Of a DNA stretch of 64,000 nucleotides, positions 27,053 to 37,276 are shown piece after piece; the stretch's first letter is position 1; each line of letters begins with the position of its first letter. Origin of the DNA: CAVTWY01 sp963738615 (lineage in GTDB: Bacteria > Pseudomonadota > Gammaproteobacteria > Burkholderiales > Burkholderiaceae_C). Below the pieces are notes generated by a model that made no database searches, was not told the origin of the DNA, and was given only the letters and a program-made list of their open reading frames with translations. The position numbers were made by a program, and so were the translations under genes. The DNA is taken from NCBI GenBank assembly GCA_963738615.1, contig CAVTXI010000012.1, positions 1,798,001 through 1,862,000 of the forward strand, read 5' to 3'.

Positions 27053-30000
27053 ATGCGTCTTCGAACCATCCATAGCGTCGTTCGCCAAGCGCGCGGCCGT
27101 GAGCGTCACGGCCGCCGCGCTGGGCTGCACTGTCGCCGGCACGGTCTTCGCCCAGACCGTCGACCTCGCGGACAAGCCGCTCTTCTCGTCGACCAACGTG
27201 CCGGGCAACCTGCTGCTGGCGCTGTCGGTCGAATGGCCCACGGCCAGCACGCCGGCCTACCTGAGCACCGACGGCGTACGCCAACACGAACGAGTACCTC
27301 GGGCTACTTCGACCGGCGAAGTGCTACCGCTACGTCTACGACTCGACGACGCCGGCCAACAGCTACTTCACGCCGCACGGCGCCGCCAGCTCGCGCAAGT
27401 GCACCAGCAACAGCACCAACGCGCTGTGGAGCGGCAACTTCCTCAACTACGCGACGATGCAGTCGCTGGACATCTTCCGCTGGGTGCTGACCGGGGGTGA
27501 CCGCGCCGTCGACACGACGACCTCGACCATCCTCGAGAAGACACGCCACAGCGGCCAGGGCGGCTCGGGCATCTTTCCGGACAAGGAGCTGTCAGGCAGC
27601 GCCACCGTGCGCGAGGTCTCGCCGTTCCGGTGGAACCGCGTGACGACCACCGTGCAAGGCCAGGGCACTGCGGTCTACTTCTCGGACACCGAGGCGAACA
27701 CGACCCCGTCGGGCGTCACGAACTACAACGGCACCTACAACGTCAGCAGCACCTCGGGCGGCAACGCGGTTTTCTACCGCGTGTACATCCGCGTCAAGGC
27801 CTGCGACTCGACGATCGGCGTCGAAAGCAACTGCAAGCAGTACGGCACCAACTACAAGCCCGAAGGCTTGATGCAGAAGTACGCGATGCAATTGCGCTAC
27901 GGCGCCCTCGGCTACCTGAACGACGGCAACCTGCACCGCGACGGCGGCGTGCTGCGTGCGCGCCTGAAGGCGGTCGGCCCGCAGACGCCGGTGCCCGGCA
28001 GCACGCCGGTCGACGAACACCAACGCCGAGTGGAGCAGCACGACCGGCATCTTCGCGACGAACCCCGACCCTACCGACGCCACAGCCACTACCACCGACA
28101 CGACGTCGGCGGGCTACACGGTGACCGTCAACCAGAGCGGCGTCATCAACTACCTGAACCGCTTCGGCAAGCTGGGCGCCACCGACTACAAGGGCTATGA
28201 CCCGGTCAGCGAGCTGTACTACGCCGCCACGCGCTACCTGAAGAACCAGGGCAACGTCTCGTCGTACTCGAGCTTGTCGGGTGCCGGCAGCACGGCGACG
28301 ATGACGCAGTGGGTCGACGGCTTCCCGGTCATCCGCAACTGGGGCGACCCGTTCCTAAGGACAGCGGCAACAACCCGTACACCTGCCAGCGCAACTTCAT
28401 CCTCGGCATCGGCGACATCTACGCCTGGGCCGACAAGAACCTGCCCGGCTCGACGATCACGTCGAACAGCGCGGCCTGGTACACCGGCGCGACCGAACCG
28501 ACGATGCCCTCCGAGGTGAGCGGCGACACGACCGTGAACGTCACGACGGCGACCAACATGGTCGGCCAACTCGAGGGCATGGGCACGCTCGGCACGGTCT
28601 CGGATCCCAACCGCGCCAACTCGAAGTTCATCGCCGGCCTTGCCTACGACAACCACACGAAGGACATCCGGTCCGACCTGACCGGCACCCAGACCATCGA
28701 CACCTACTGGCTCGACGTGCGCGAGGCCCAGACCTACGAGAGCAAGAACCAGTACTGGCTGGCGGCCAAGTACGGCGGCTTCAAGGTTCCGTCCGGCTTC
28801 GACCCTTATGCCGTCGACCAACGGCACCGCGACGCTGAACAACACGATGTGGACGACGACCGGCGAGACCGTCGGCAGCGACCCGCGCCCCGACAACTAC
28901 TTCATCGCATCGGACCCGGCGGCACTGCGCGACGGCTTGAGTTCGGCCTTCGAGGCGATCGCCGCGGCAAGCGCGGCCACCACGTCGACCGCCTTCTCGA
29001 CCACCACGGCCAAGGTGTCGCGCACCGGCACGGGCAGCTACGCCACGAAGTACAACCCGGTCAACTGGACCGGCGACCTCGAGGGCTCGGAGATGACCTT
29101 CAACGCGCTGGGCGTGCCGTCGCTCACGTCGCGCTGGAGCGCGCAGGCCAAGCTCGACGCGACCCGCACGGCGACCGCAAGATCATCACCTGCTGCACGT
29201 CGGCCAATGCGGCGATCCCGTTCCGCGCAGCGAGCATGACCGGGCTGCACACGCGCACGAACTACACGTCGTTCGGCAACGTGACCGGGGCGAGCACGCA
29301 GTCGCAGTCCGCCTACCTCGACTACCTGCGCGGCGACCGCACGAAGGAGCTCGGCCAACGGCGGCGTCTACCGCACACGCGGCAGCGTGCTCGGCGACCT
29401 CGTCAACTCCAAGGCCAACCCGGTCGGTCGGCCCGCGTTCCCGTACTCGGACCAGTTCAACGCCGGCTACAGCACGCTTCAAGAGCACGCACGTCAACCG
29501 CAAGACGGTCGTCTACGTCGGCTCGAACAACGGCATGCTGCACGCCTTCGACGGCGACATCGCCGCGTCTGCACCGACTGCGGCAACGAGCTCTTCGCCT
29601 TCATGCCGAGCTTCGTCTACGGCGACACGACCACCGCGGCCGACCACGGCCTGGCGTCGCTGGGCAACAAGAGCTTCACCCACCGCCCGATGGTCGACGG
29701 CTCGCCGAAGCACTTCGACGTCGACCTTGTCGAAGACCTCGGGCTCGGGCACAACGACGCCCAACTGGCGCACGATGCTCATCGGCGGCCTGGGCAAGGG
29801 CGGCAAGCGGCTACTACGCGCTCGACATCACCGACCCGACGCACGTGGACCAGCGAAACCGCGGTCGCGGGCAAGTTCATGTGGGAGTTCACCGACACCC
29901 GCATGGGCTACACCTACGGCGAGCCGGTCGTCGCCAAGACCACGAAGTACGGCTGGGTGGTCGCGCTGCCTTCGGGCGTCAACAACAGCGACGGCAAGGG

Positions 30001-31003
30001 CTACCTGTTCCTGGTCAACCCGCGAACCGGCGCGCTGCTCGAGGCCATCGCCACGCCGAAGGCACGCACCACCGCACCGATCAACATGTCGCAGATCAAC
30101 GGCTTCGTGCCGTCGTACCGCGACTTCACGCTCGACACGATCTACGGCACCGACTTGCGCGGCAACGTCTGGCGCTACGACCTGACCGCGGCCAGCGGGC
30201 CTATCCGGCACCGACCAAGATCGCCGAGCTTAAGGACGCGGGCGGTACGTCGCAGCCGATCACGGTGCGCCCGACCATCGAGGTCGACCCGGCAATCGGG
30301 CAAGCGCTACGTGGTGGTCGGCACCGGCAAGCTGCTGGCGGACAGCGACATCACCTCAGCCAGACGCAGAGCGTCTACGCGATCGTCGACGGCACCTCGG
30401 GCGCGCGGCGGCTTCTACACGACCGAGCACGTTGCCTGCGGGCTTCTCGACATTCCCGGTCAGGCGTGCCAACCTCGAACGCCAACACCAACCCGCTGGC
30501 CGGGGCATCGGCAGCCGCCGGCAAGGTGATGGGCTGGTACTTCGACCTCGGCGTGACGAACAACATCGCCGAACGCGTCAACCTCGACATGGAAGCGACC
30601 AGGGGGTCGTCACCATCGGGGCGAACCTGCCGAACGGCGCAGGCCTGCAACCCCGAAGGCATCGGGCCGGGTCCTGAGCATGCGCTGTCGGACGGCCGTC
30701 GGTGCTGGTGCAGTCCGTCAACGGCGTTGACACGCTGGTGATCAGCGCGCCTCGGCGGGCATGATCACGACGATCGCGTCCTCAGCGTCGCCGGCCAGAA
30801 CCGCATCTACTACGGCACCGCGAAGGGGTCTGGCAGGACTGGCATGGTCTGGCAGCGGATCTGGCGCGGGACTGGCAGCGGGTCTGGCGGCGGCGGCAGC
30901 GCTGGTGCGGCTACGTGAGCGGCAGACCCGTCAATTGTGAGGACACCCTATCGGAAGGCGTGTGCGCCGACTGAACTGGCGCGAGGTTCAGCCCGCGAAC
31001 TGA
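27053..31003 (+). CDS. pilY1: PilY1-family pilus tip adhesin (frameshifted)
   Basis: The ATG at 27053 follows AGGGAGAG. A signal peptide (KRAAVSVTAAALGCTVAGTVFA) precedes VDLADKPLFSSTNVPGNLLLALSVEWPTA, a PilY1 start. Conserved stretches follow in different frames: LWSGNFLNYATMQSLDIFRW, VLTGGDR, LRYGALGYLNDGN, NPWGDP-like and QRNFILGIGDIYAWADKNLP. The C-terminal quinoprotein-like propeller shows LGDLVNSKANPVG, KTVVYVGSNNGMLHAFDGDI, ELFAFMPSFVYG, KGYLFLVNPRTGALL and IYGTDLRGNVWRYDL. The last frame ends RRLNWREVQPAN at 31003. PilY1 is secreted, sits at the pilus tip and supports twitching and adhesion. About a dozen indels. Confidence 0.87.
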
Positions 31004-31012
31004 TGCAACCGC

Positions 31013-31034
31013 CGCCCGGGCTCGAGCCCGGGCG
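31013..31034. terminator. perfect palindrome between convergent pilY1 and NYN genes
   Basis: An 11-bp arm CGCCCGGGCTC is followed immediately by its reverse complement, giving a perfect 22-bp palindrome just after the pilY1 stop and 16 bp before the stop of the convergent NYN gene. It could form a stem in either transcript. No T-run follows, so it may be a bidirectional roadblock rather than a classic terminator. Confidence 0.45.
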
Positions 31035-31049
31035 ACGCGTCGCGCGCGC

Positions 31050-32123
31050 TCAGCCGCGCGCCGCCAGCCGCACCCGCGACGGCCTGTCCGCGGGCTCGAG
31101 AATCACGTCGCCCGCGAACTGCCGCAGCAGCTTCATCGACGAGCCGCTCTTGCTGAGCAGCCCGGCGGCGCGAAGGCGCTGACCGACATCGTTGAAGTTG
31201 AGCGTGGCGCCCTGGACCAACTCGGGCAGCGCGCGCAGCACCGCGTCGAGGCGTGGCGGATGGCGCGCGCGCCGCGCCCACCGGCTGGTACGGCGTCGCG
31301 GTCGCGGTCGCGGTCACGGCCTGGTCGCGGCCTGAGTGTCTTGGTAACGATCCTGGCACGCTGCGGGACTGCGCGCACGGTCTTCTTCGACGCCCTGCGC
31401 GCCGACTTCCTCGGGGCGGGCGTGGATTCCGGGGTCCGACCGGTTCGTCAACCGGGCGTCGATGGGGCGGCGGGGCCGACGAGCGCCGAGGGTGCCGAGG
31501 GTGTGCCAGCTGCGGGCTTCTTCCCTGCGGCTGTCTTTCTCGGCGTCTTCGTCGCAGCGGCCTTGGCCGGCGGTGGTCTTTTTCGCCGCTGGCGGGCGCT
31601 TTGGCCGCCGTCTTCTTCGCCGCGCGTACGCGTGCTCGTCGGTGCGTGCGGCGGTGGTGCGCCTTGCGCGTGTGCGCGGGGCCGGCGCCGCGTCGTCGCC
31701 GCCACGATGTTCGAACACCTCGTAGTCGTCGTAGATGCCGCGTGTCTCCTGCCCCACTTTGCCCTGCTGGCCCAGGCCCACCACGCGGCAGCCGCGTTCG
31801 CGCAGGCGCACGACCACGGGTGCGAAGTCGGAGTCTGACGACGCGATCACGATCACGTCGGGCCGCTCGTTCACCGCGATCTCGATCGCGTCGACCGCCA
31901 GCGCGATGTCGGTCGAGTTCTTGCCCGCGGCCAGGTTCACCATCGGCCGCACCGACAGGCGCTTGAACGCGTCCTGATGCTTCACCGCGGCTTCGGGCGT
32001 GCAGTACGCGCGGCGCAGATGCGGGCCGCCGTAGTGCTTCGCCACCCAGGCGACGGCCTGCTCGATCACGTCGATCGACACGTTGTCGGCGTCGATCAAC
32101 AGGGCCACGCGGTCTTGCGTCAT
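31050..32123 (-). CDS. NYN (LabA/DUF88) ribonuclease-like protein with C-terminal OST-HTH/LOTUS-like domain (frameshifted)
   Basis: The N-terminus MTQDRVALLIDADNVSIDVI, KNSTDIALAVDAIEIAVNER, DVIVIASSDSDFAPVVVRLR and the following GCRVVGLGQQG give the NYN fold of the PIN superfamily, with four acidic residues in DADN, TDIALAVDAIE and SSDSDF. A long Lys/Arg/Ala-rich linker follows, then a C-terminal ALPELVQGATLNFNDVGQRL RAAG and MKLLRQFAGDVILEPADRPS-RVRLAARG, which resembles an OST-HTH/LOTUS RNA-binding domain. It probably binds or cuts RNA. The start overlaps the pyrC stop in ATGA. Frameshifts fall in the linker (31240-31700). Confidence 0.78.
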
Positions 32124-33201
32124 GCGAGTTTCCAGTGTTGTTCGACGCCGGCCTCCATCGGCACCAGCGCGGCGCCGGGTGCGCGTCGCCGAAGGGGACG
32201 GACTCGGGCACCGTCCACGTCGCGCGCTCGAGCGTGACCGTGCCGCGGTTGCGCGGCAGGCCGTAGAAGTCGGGGCCGTGAAACGACTGCGAAGCCCTCG
32301 AGCCGGTCGAGCGCGCCGGCGCTGCTCGAACGCCGTCGGCGTACAGCTCGAGCGCGGCGTGCGCGGTGTAGCAGCCGGCGCCGCCGCACGCCGCCTCCTT
32401 CGCGCCGCGCGCGTGCGGCGCGCTGTCGGTGCCGAGGAAGAACTTCGGGCTGCCCGAGGTCGCGCCGCGGCCAGCAGCGCGCGGCGATGCGTCTCGCGCT
32501 TGAGCACCGGCAGGCAGTAGTGGTGCGGCCGCATGCCGCCGTGGAAGATCGCGTTGCGGTTGTAGAGCAGGTGGTGCGCGGTGATCGTCGCCGCGACGTG
32601 CGGCGCCGGCGTCGGCCACGTACTGCGCCGCCTCGCGCGTCGTGATGTGCTCGAGCACCACCCTCAGTTCCGGGAAGCGCTGGCGCAGCGGCAGCGAGCA
32701 CCTGGTCGATGAACACGCGCTCGCGGTCGAAGACGTCGACCGCCGGGTCGGTGACCTCGCCGTGCACCAGCAGCGGCATGCCCGCGCGCTGCATCGCCTC
32801 GAGCGCGGGAAGCGCGCTGCGAGGTCGCGTGACGCCGGCGTCGCTGTTGGTCGTGGCGCCGGCGGGGTAGAGCTTGACGCGCGCACGACGCCCGCGTCGC
32901 CTGCGCGCGCGCGATCTCGTCGGGCGGCAGGTGTGTCGGTGAGGTAGAGCGTCATCAGCGGCTCGAAGTCCGAGCCCGCGCCGATGCGGGACGCGCGGCG
33001 AGGATGCGCTCGCTGGTAGGCCAGCGCCTGCGCCGCGGTCGTGACCGGCGGCTGCAGGTTCGGCATCACGATCGCGCGCGCGAACTGGCGCGCGCTGTAG
33101 GGCAACACCGCCGCCAACGCGGCACCGTCGCGCAGGTGCAGGTGCCAGTCGTCGGGGCGTGTGATGACGAGCGTCGAAGGCAGTTTGGCGGCTTCGTTCA
33201 T
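32120..33201 (-). CDS. pyrC: dihydroorotase, class II (frameshifted)
   Basis: PyrC closes N-carbamoyl-aspartate to dihydroorotate in pyrimidine synthesis. The N-terminus has TRPDDWHLHLRDG (zinc ligands HxH) and IVMPNLQPPVTTAAQALAYQ. Further frames give FEPLMTLYLTD, MPLLVHGEVTD (ligand His), FPELRVVLEHITTREAAQYV (ligand His), NRNAIFHGGMRPHHYCLPVLKRETHRRALL, KFFLGTDSAPHARGAKEAAC GGAGCYTAHAALELYA (catalytic Asp) and the end LERATWTVPESVPFGDAHPA, WKLA. The length of about 350 residues is normal. Six or more one-base indels break it. It overlaps the NYN gene by 4 bp. Confidence 0.92.
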
Positions 33202-33243
33202 GGCCGCCGATTGTGGCAGCGGGCGCGCGTGCCCGCTACCGAA

Positions 33244-33891
33244 TCAGGCGGCAGGCGCGCCGGGCTGCTTCAACGGGTGTGCATTCGCGAACGCCGGCAG
33301 GTTCTGGCACGCAGCCTGAATGCGCAGTGCGGTCGGGTAGGCCGACGCGTCGACTTTGAAGAAGACCATGGCGAGCAACTGCGAACACAGGCAGATGTCG
33401 GCCAGCGTGGGCGCCTCACCGTGGCAGAAGGTGCCGGTGTGCGGTGAGCACGCGAGGTTGGTTTCGATCGCGTCGAGCCCGGTTGTCAGCGCGCGCGCAA
33501 GCCAGCGCTGCACGGCCGCGTCGTCGAGGCCCGCGTCTTTCTGCAGATGGCTGCGCACGCGTGGCACCAGCAGCGGGTGCACGTCGGCGGCATGGATCAG
33601 CGCCAGGCCACGCACGCGCGCGCGGCCTGCGGGATCAGCCGGCAACAACGGCGGTTCCGGGTACGTCTCGTCCAGGTACTCGACGATCGCGAGCGACTGG
33701 AACAGCACCGTGCCGTGCCCGTCGTCGAGCGCGGGCAGCACACCTTGCGGATTGATCGACTTGAAGCGCTCGCCTTGATGCTCACCGCCAGCCATGTCGA
33801 TCGCGACGACCTCGTGCGCGATGTTTTTGAGCGCGAGCGCGACACGGACTCTGTAGGCGGCGAGTGATCGCCAGTTGCTGTAGAAGATCAT
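33244..33891 (-). CDS. maiA: zeta-class glutathione S-transferase / maleylacetoacetate isomerase-like
   Basis: The 215-residue GST has a thioredoxin-like N-terminal domain (MIFYSNWRSLAAYRVRVALA, INPQGVLPALDDGHG, QSLAIVEYLDETYPEPPLLP) and an all-helical C-terminal domain with VHPLLVPRVRSHLQ, TFCHGEAPTLADICLCSQL. The R-x-AAYRVRVAL and NPQG-x-x-PAL-x-x-G features and the length fit MaiA, which isomerises maleylacetoacetate to fumarylacetoacetate with glutathione. The usual zeta motif SSCS-x-R is here RSLAAYRV, as in many proteobacterial MaiA. No other tyrosine-degradation gene is nearby, so a general GST role is possible. The frame is intact. The gene starts 4 bp after the lipoprotein stop. Confidence 0.82.
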   Translation of the reverse strand: MIFYSNWRSLAAYRVRVALALKNIAHEVVAIDMAGGEHQGERFKSINPQGVLPALDDGHGTVLFQSLAIVEYLDETYPEPPLLPADPAGRARVRGLALIHAADVHPLLVPRVRSHLQKDAGLDDAAVQRWLARALTTGLDAIETNLACSPHTGTFCHGEAPTLADICLCSQLLAMVFFKVDASAYPTALRIQAACQNLPAFANAHPLKQPGAPAA

Positions 33892-33895
33892 GGGG

Positions 33896-36800
33896 TCAGG
33901 GTCCGAACGGAAGAACGTAAGTCAAGTTCGGGTCGTCGAAAAAGGAGAACCCCTCGCAGCTCGCCGATCCGTCCGTGAACAGCAGACAGCCGCCGGCGAC
34001 TCGCCTGACCTGCCGGCCGGCGATCCGACCCGACAGCGACACGGGGCCTTGACCCAACCCGAACGCGTGAGCCGTCCCGTCGCTGGTCATGGCATAGACC
34101 GTCAGGCCCGAGAACCAGGGCGCCTCGGACGACACCTCGACGACTCGCCCAGGCAGTTGTGCGAACCATTGATCGAGGCCCAAGAACGTGAGGTCGTCGG
34201 TGCAGCGCACGCCACCGCCGACCAACTCCCCGCAGCCTGGACCGAAGAGCCTAGAGAAGGGTCCCGCGACGGTTGTTCGCTCGACCGAGTCCTCCTCGAG
34301 CGGGGCGTTCACATTGGTGGCCCAGCACTGCATATCGCCTTGCGCCAGCAGTGCGCACAAACCTTGGCTCGCGCCGTTGCGATGCGTCACGATCTGACGC
34401 ACTCCCGCCAGGGCCGCGACTTCGGCAGCAAGTTGTTCTTCCGCGGGCCTGCTCGCGCCGCCCCAACACCGAACGGCACCCTCGGTCGTCATGGCGCAAG
34501 CACGGTCGTACAGCGAGAACAACGTGCTCACGGGGCGAGTCTTTATTTCCGCCGGCAGCGTCCTCTCGAGTACACCGTCGCCCCAGCAGGCCAGTGTGTT
34601 GCGGTCGGACAGCGCGCAAGCGCTGGCGGTTTCGGGGGCGCCCAACCCGTTTGCGAAGGCCAGGCTGCGGACATCGACGAACGGCAGTGCTGTGAAGAGC
34701 CTTCGACGATCACCGAGCGAGAACGGATCAACGCTCGATATCAAGGGCAATTGGGTGTAGCGAGATCCCCAGCAGTGGACGGCGCCGTTGCGCCCCACGG
34801 CGCAGTCGGCACCGACGGCGCGAACGCCCGTGACGCCGAACACTTCCGGCCCTGCCCCGAAGGGGTCCGAAGCTTGCGAGCCCAGGAAGCAACTCAGGGC
34901 TCCGTCGAGCGTGAGCGCACAAAGCCTGCTGCCGTCGGACTCGATCCGCGCGATCCGGGTCAACGCTGGCACGCCGTCGCCACCGTCGCCCGCACACGCC
35001 ATCGCGCCCGTGCGCCGCAGGACGCAATACAACGAGGCGCTTCCCAAGCCGTCTTGGCCCGGGGACAGGATGGAAGCCGAGACGACATAGCGCGCGACCT
35101 GACTCACGTCGGTCACCCCGGGAACCGGCTCGAAATCGGCAAAACCGAGCAAGCCGCAAAGCGCGGTGCCATTGCGCCGGATCACGCAGGCAGTACTCAA
35201 CGTTGCGGTCACCGAAACCGCATCGTCGATCACCGGCATGGTCAGCACCCGCACGGGTTCCTGGCAAGCCAGCGTCCCCGATGTCGACACAGCACACACC
35301 CAACTGCCATTGGTCGCGAAGCTCGCCACGGGGAAGTTGAATCGCAGCGTGGTGTCCTCGACGTAGCCGCCGCCGGTGGCGAGCCTGAAGCAGCGCAGCA
35401 GGCCCGTGCCCGTCAGCGCGCAAGGCTTGGACAGTGTCACTTCCGTGACATCGGCCAAGGTCGCGAACGCGGCGCCGACCCCGCTGTTGCCGTAGCAGCT
35501 GACGCGCCCAGCGACGACTGCGCACACTTCGTTGACGCCGACGACGAGCGCCGATACACCGGGAATCGAGGCGGGGACCACGGGCGTCGGCGACGTGAAG
35601 GCGCCCCAGCAACGAACGCGGTCGTCCTGGTAGGCGACGCAGGTGTTCGCAAGGGCGCCAGCGCCGCCGATCGCCAACACCTTGATGGCGTCTGGCGATG
35701 ACGGCGGTGGTGGTGGTGGCGGCGTGCCGGTGACGGTGAGGGCCACCGTCACGCTGTCCCAGGTACCCGGCGTCTGCGCATCGAGGTCGGGCGACCGCGT
35801 CGCGTACTCGATCACGTAGGTGCCGGGCGCGGCGTAGCGATGCGTCGTGAGGAAGTCGGGCGTCAGCGTGCGCCAGCCGTCGGCAATCGTCTGCGACGAC
35901 CCGTCACCCCAGTTGATGACGCTGCTGAGCGCGAGATCGCTGGTGGGGATCAACCGCACCGGCGTGTTCACGGCAACGGTGGGCGGCGCGGACAACGTGG
36001 CTCCATTGCCGGTCAAGGTGAAGCCGCGTGTGAACGACGCCGGCGGCCCGGCCGGCGGGCCGCCGACCTCGATGACGGCCACGCGGTCGTCCCAGACGCC
36101 TTCGGGCGAGAGCGTCGCGTACTCGACGCGGTACACACCCGGCGTCGTGAAGATCCTCGAGGTCACCTGCGCGGGCGTGGTTGGCTTCCAGCCCCCGTTG
36201 ATCAGCGTATAGGTGTTGTCGCCCCAGTAGATGACGCTCGTCTGGGCGAGGCTGCTGGCGGGGACGATCTGGATGGGCTGGTTGGTCGGCACCCTGATCG
36301 GGGCGGCGAGCGTCAATCCGTTGCTGGTGACGGTGAACTCGCGGCTGAATGTGGCGGGTGGCGGAGGCGGAGGCGTGAGCTGCTCCACCGTCAGCGTCAC
36401 GAGCTTCGAATCCCAGCTTCCACGGGGCGACAAGGTCGCGTACTCGATGAGGTAGGCGCCCGGCGTCGCATAGCTGCGTGTCGTCAGGCTCGGCGGGGTC
36501 GTTGGCTTCCAGCCGTCGGCGATCGCCGAATACGTCCCATCGCCCCAGTAGATGACGCTCGCCAGCGCATCTTTGCTCGCGGGCACGATCGTCACCGGTT
36601 GATTGGCCGCCACCGTCGGCGGTCCGGGCAGCGTCAGGCCGTTGCTGGTGATCGAGAAGTCGCGCGTGAACGCACCGCCGACGGGAGGCGTGTCGCCCGC
36701 CGTCACCGAAACCGTGATGACTCTCGAGTCCCAGCCGGCAAACGCACCTCCCGTGGGGCTCAGCGTGGCGTACTCCAACCGGAACGTGCCGGCATCCTCA

Positions 36801-37261
36801 TAGGTGTGCGTCAGCGCGGGCGAGTTGGCGTTCCATCCGCCGTTGATGACCGTGTACTCGCCGTCACCCCAGTGCACGACCGACACCGCAGCGCCTGTGC
36901 TGACCGGCTGCACGCGCAGCACCTGGCCGGCGCTGATCGCGTAGGGCAACAACAGTTCGGCGGCGTCGACGAAGACGGAAAAATCTCGAAAGGTCGCACC
37001 GGTGGGCGCCTGGCGAACCGTCGCCCGGCCGAGCTCGCGCGTGGCAAGCACTGCCCCCAGCCCTGCTGGAGCGGCCGCTGCGGCTTCCGTGGCACGTGCC
37101 GAGGCGCTTGCTTGTGCCTCTTGCGCGCTTGTCCCGGGTTCACCGCCGCCGCAGGCGGCCATCAAGACCACCCCGACAACACCAAGGAGCCACGTGTTCA
37201 GGCGCTTTGCAATCGAGGCGCGGCCACCGACGACGTGGGTGCCGAAGTGGGCGTATCGCAT
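33896..37261 (-). CDS. large lipoprotein with four PKD-like repeats and RCC1-like Cys-rich repeats
   Basis: The signal peptide ends in a lipobox (GVVGVVLMAAC). The ATG at 37261 is preferred over 37270 because AGGGG lies 9 bp upstream of it. Residues about 80-530 hold four units of about 105 residues with F-x-x-GLTL, P-V-x-IVPAS, VIYWGDGTY-x-I-x-x-GWKPTTP and P-G-x-Y-x-x-EYATLSP, PKD/Ig-like beta domains joined by proline runs (PPPPPP). Residues about 540-1120 hold a dozen or more segments of about 45 residues like CALSDRNTLACWGDG, CAMTTEGAVRCWGG and CAVGRNGAVHCWGS, matching RCC1-type propellers with paired cysteines. It is probably attached to the outer membrane and exposed, with disulfide-stapled blades. 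Function unknown. The frame is intact. Confidence 0.85.
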   Translation of the reverse strand: MRYAHFGTHVVGGRASIAKRLNTWLLGVVGVVLMAACGGGEPGTSAQEAQASASARATEAAAAAPAGLGAVLATRELGRATVRQAPTGATFRDFSVFVDAAELLLPYAISAGQVLRVQPVSTGAAVSVVHWGDGEYTVINGGWNANSPALTHTYEDAGTFRLEYATLSPTGGAFAGWDSRVITVSVTAGDTPPVGGAFTRDFSITSNGLTLPGPPTVAANQPVTIVPASKDALASVIYWGDGTYSAIADGWKPTTPPSLTTRSYATPGAYLIEYATLSPRGSWDSKLVTLTVEQLTPPPPPPATFSREFTVTSNGLTLAAPIRVPTNQPIQIVPASSLAQTSVIYWGDNTYTLINGGWKPTTPAQVTSRIFTTPGVYRVEYATLSPEGVWDDRVAVIEVGGPPAGPPASFTRGFTLTGNGATLSAPPTVAVNTPVRLIPTSDLALSSVINWGDGSSQTIADGWRTLTPDFLTTHRYAAPGTYVIEYATRSPDLDAQTPGTWDSVTVALTVTGTPPPPPPPSSPDAIKVLAIGGAGALANTCVAYQDDRVRCWGAFTSPTPVVPASIPGVSALVVGVNEVCAVVAGRVSCYGNSGVGAAFATLADVTEVTLSKPCALTGTGLLRCFRLATGGGYVEDTTLRFNFPVASFATNGSWVCAVSTSGTLACQEPVRVLTMPVIDDAVSVTATLSTACVIRRNGTALCGLLGFADFEPVPGVTDVSQVARYVVSASILSPGQDGLGSASLYCVLRRTGAMACAGDGGDGVPALTRIARIESDGSRLCALTLDGALSCFLGSQASDPFGAGPEVFGVTGVRAVGADCAVGRNGAVHCWGSRYTQLPLISSVDPFSLGDRRRLFTALPFVDVRSLAFANGLGAPETASACALSDRNTLACWGDGVLERTLPAEIKTRPVSTLFSLYDRACAMTTEGAVRCWGGASRPAEEQLAAEVAALAGVRQIVTHRNGASQGLCALLAQGDMQCWATNVNAPLEEDSVERTTVAGPFSRLFGPGCGELVGGGVRCTDDLTFLGLDQWFAQLPGRVVEVSSEAPWFSGLTVYAMTSDGTAHAFGLGQGPVSLSGRIAGRQVRRVAGGCLLFTDGSASCEGFSFFDDPNLTYVLPFGP

Positions 37262-37276
37262 GCTTGCCATCCCCTG

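Noticed and set aside
9463..33201. Programmed frameshifting as an explanation of the broken genes
   Set aside because: Breaks occur in many unrelated genes at varied sequences, in both directions, without slippery heptamers.
33890..35701. 603-codon plus-strand open frame opposite the lipoprotein
   Set aside because: No start context or motif; antisense to an intact 1120-residue frame with repeats.
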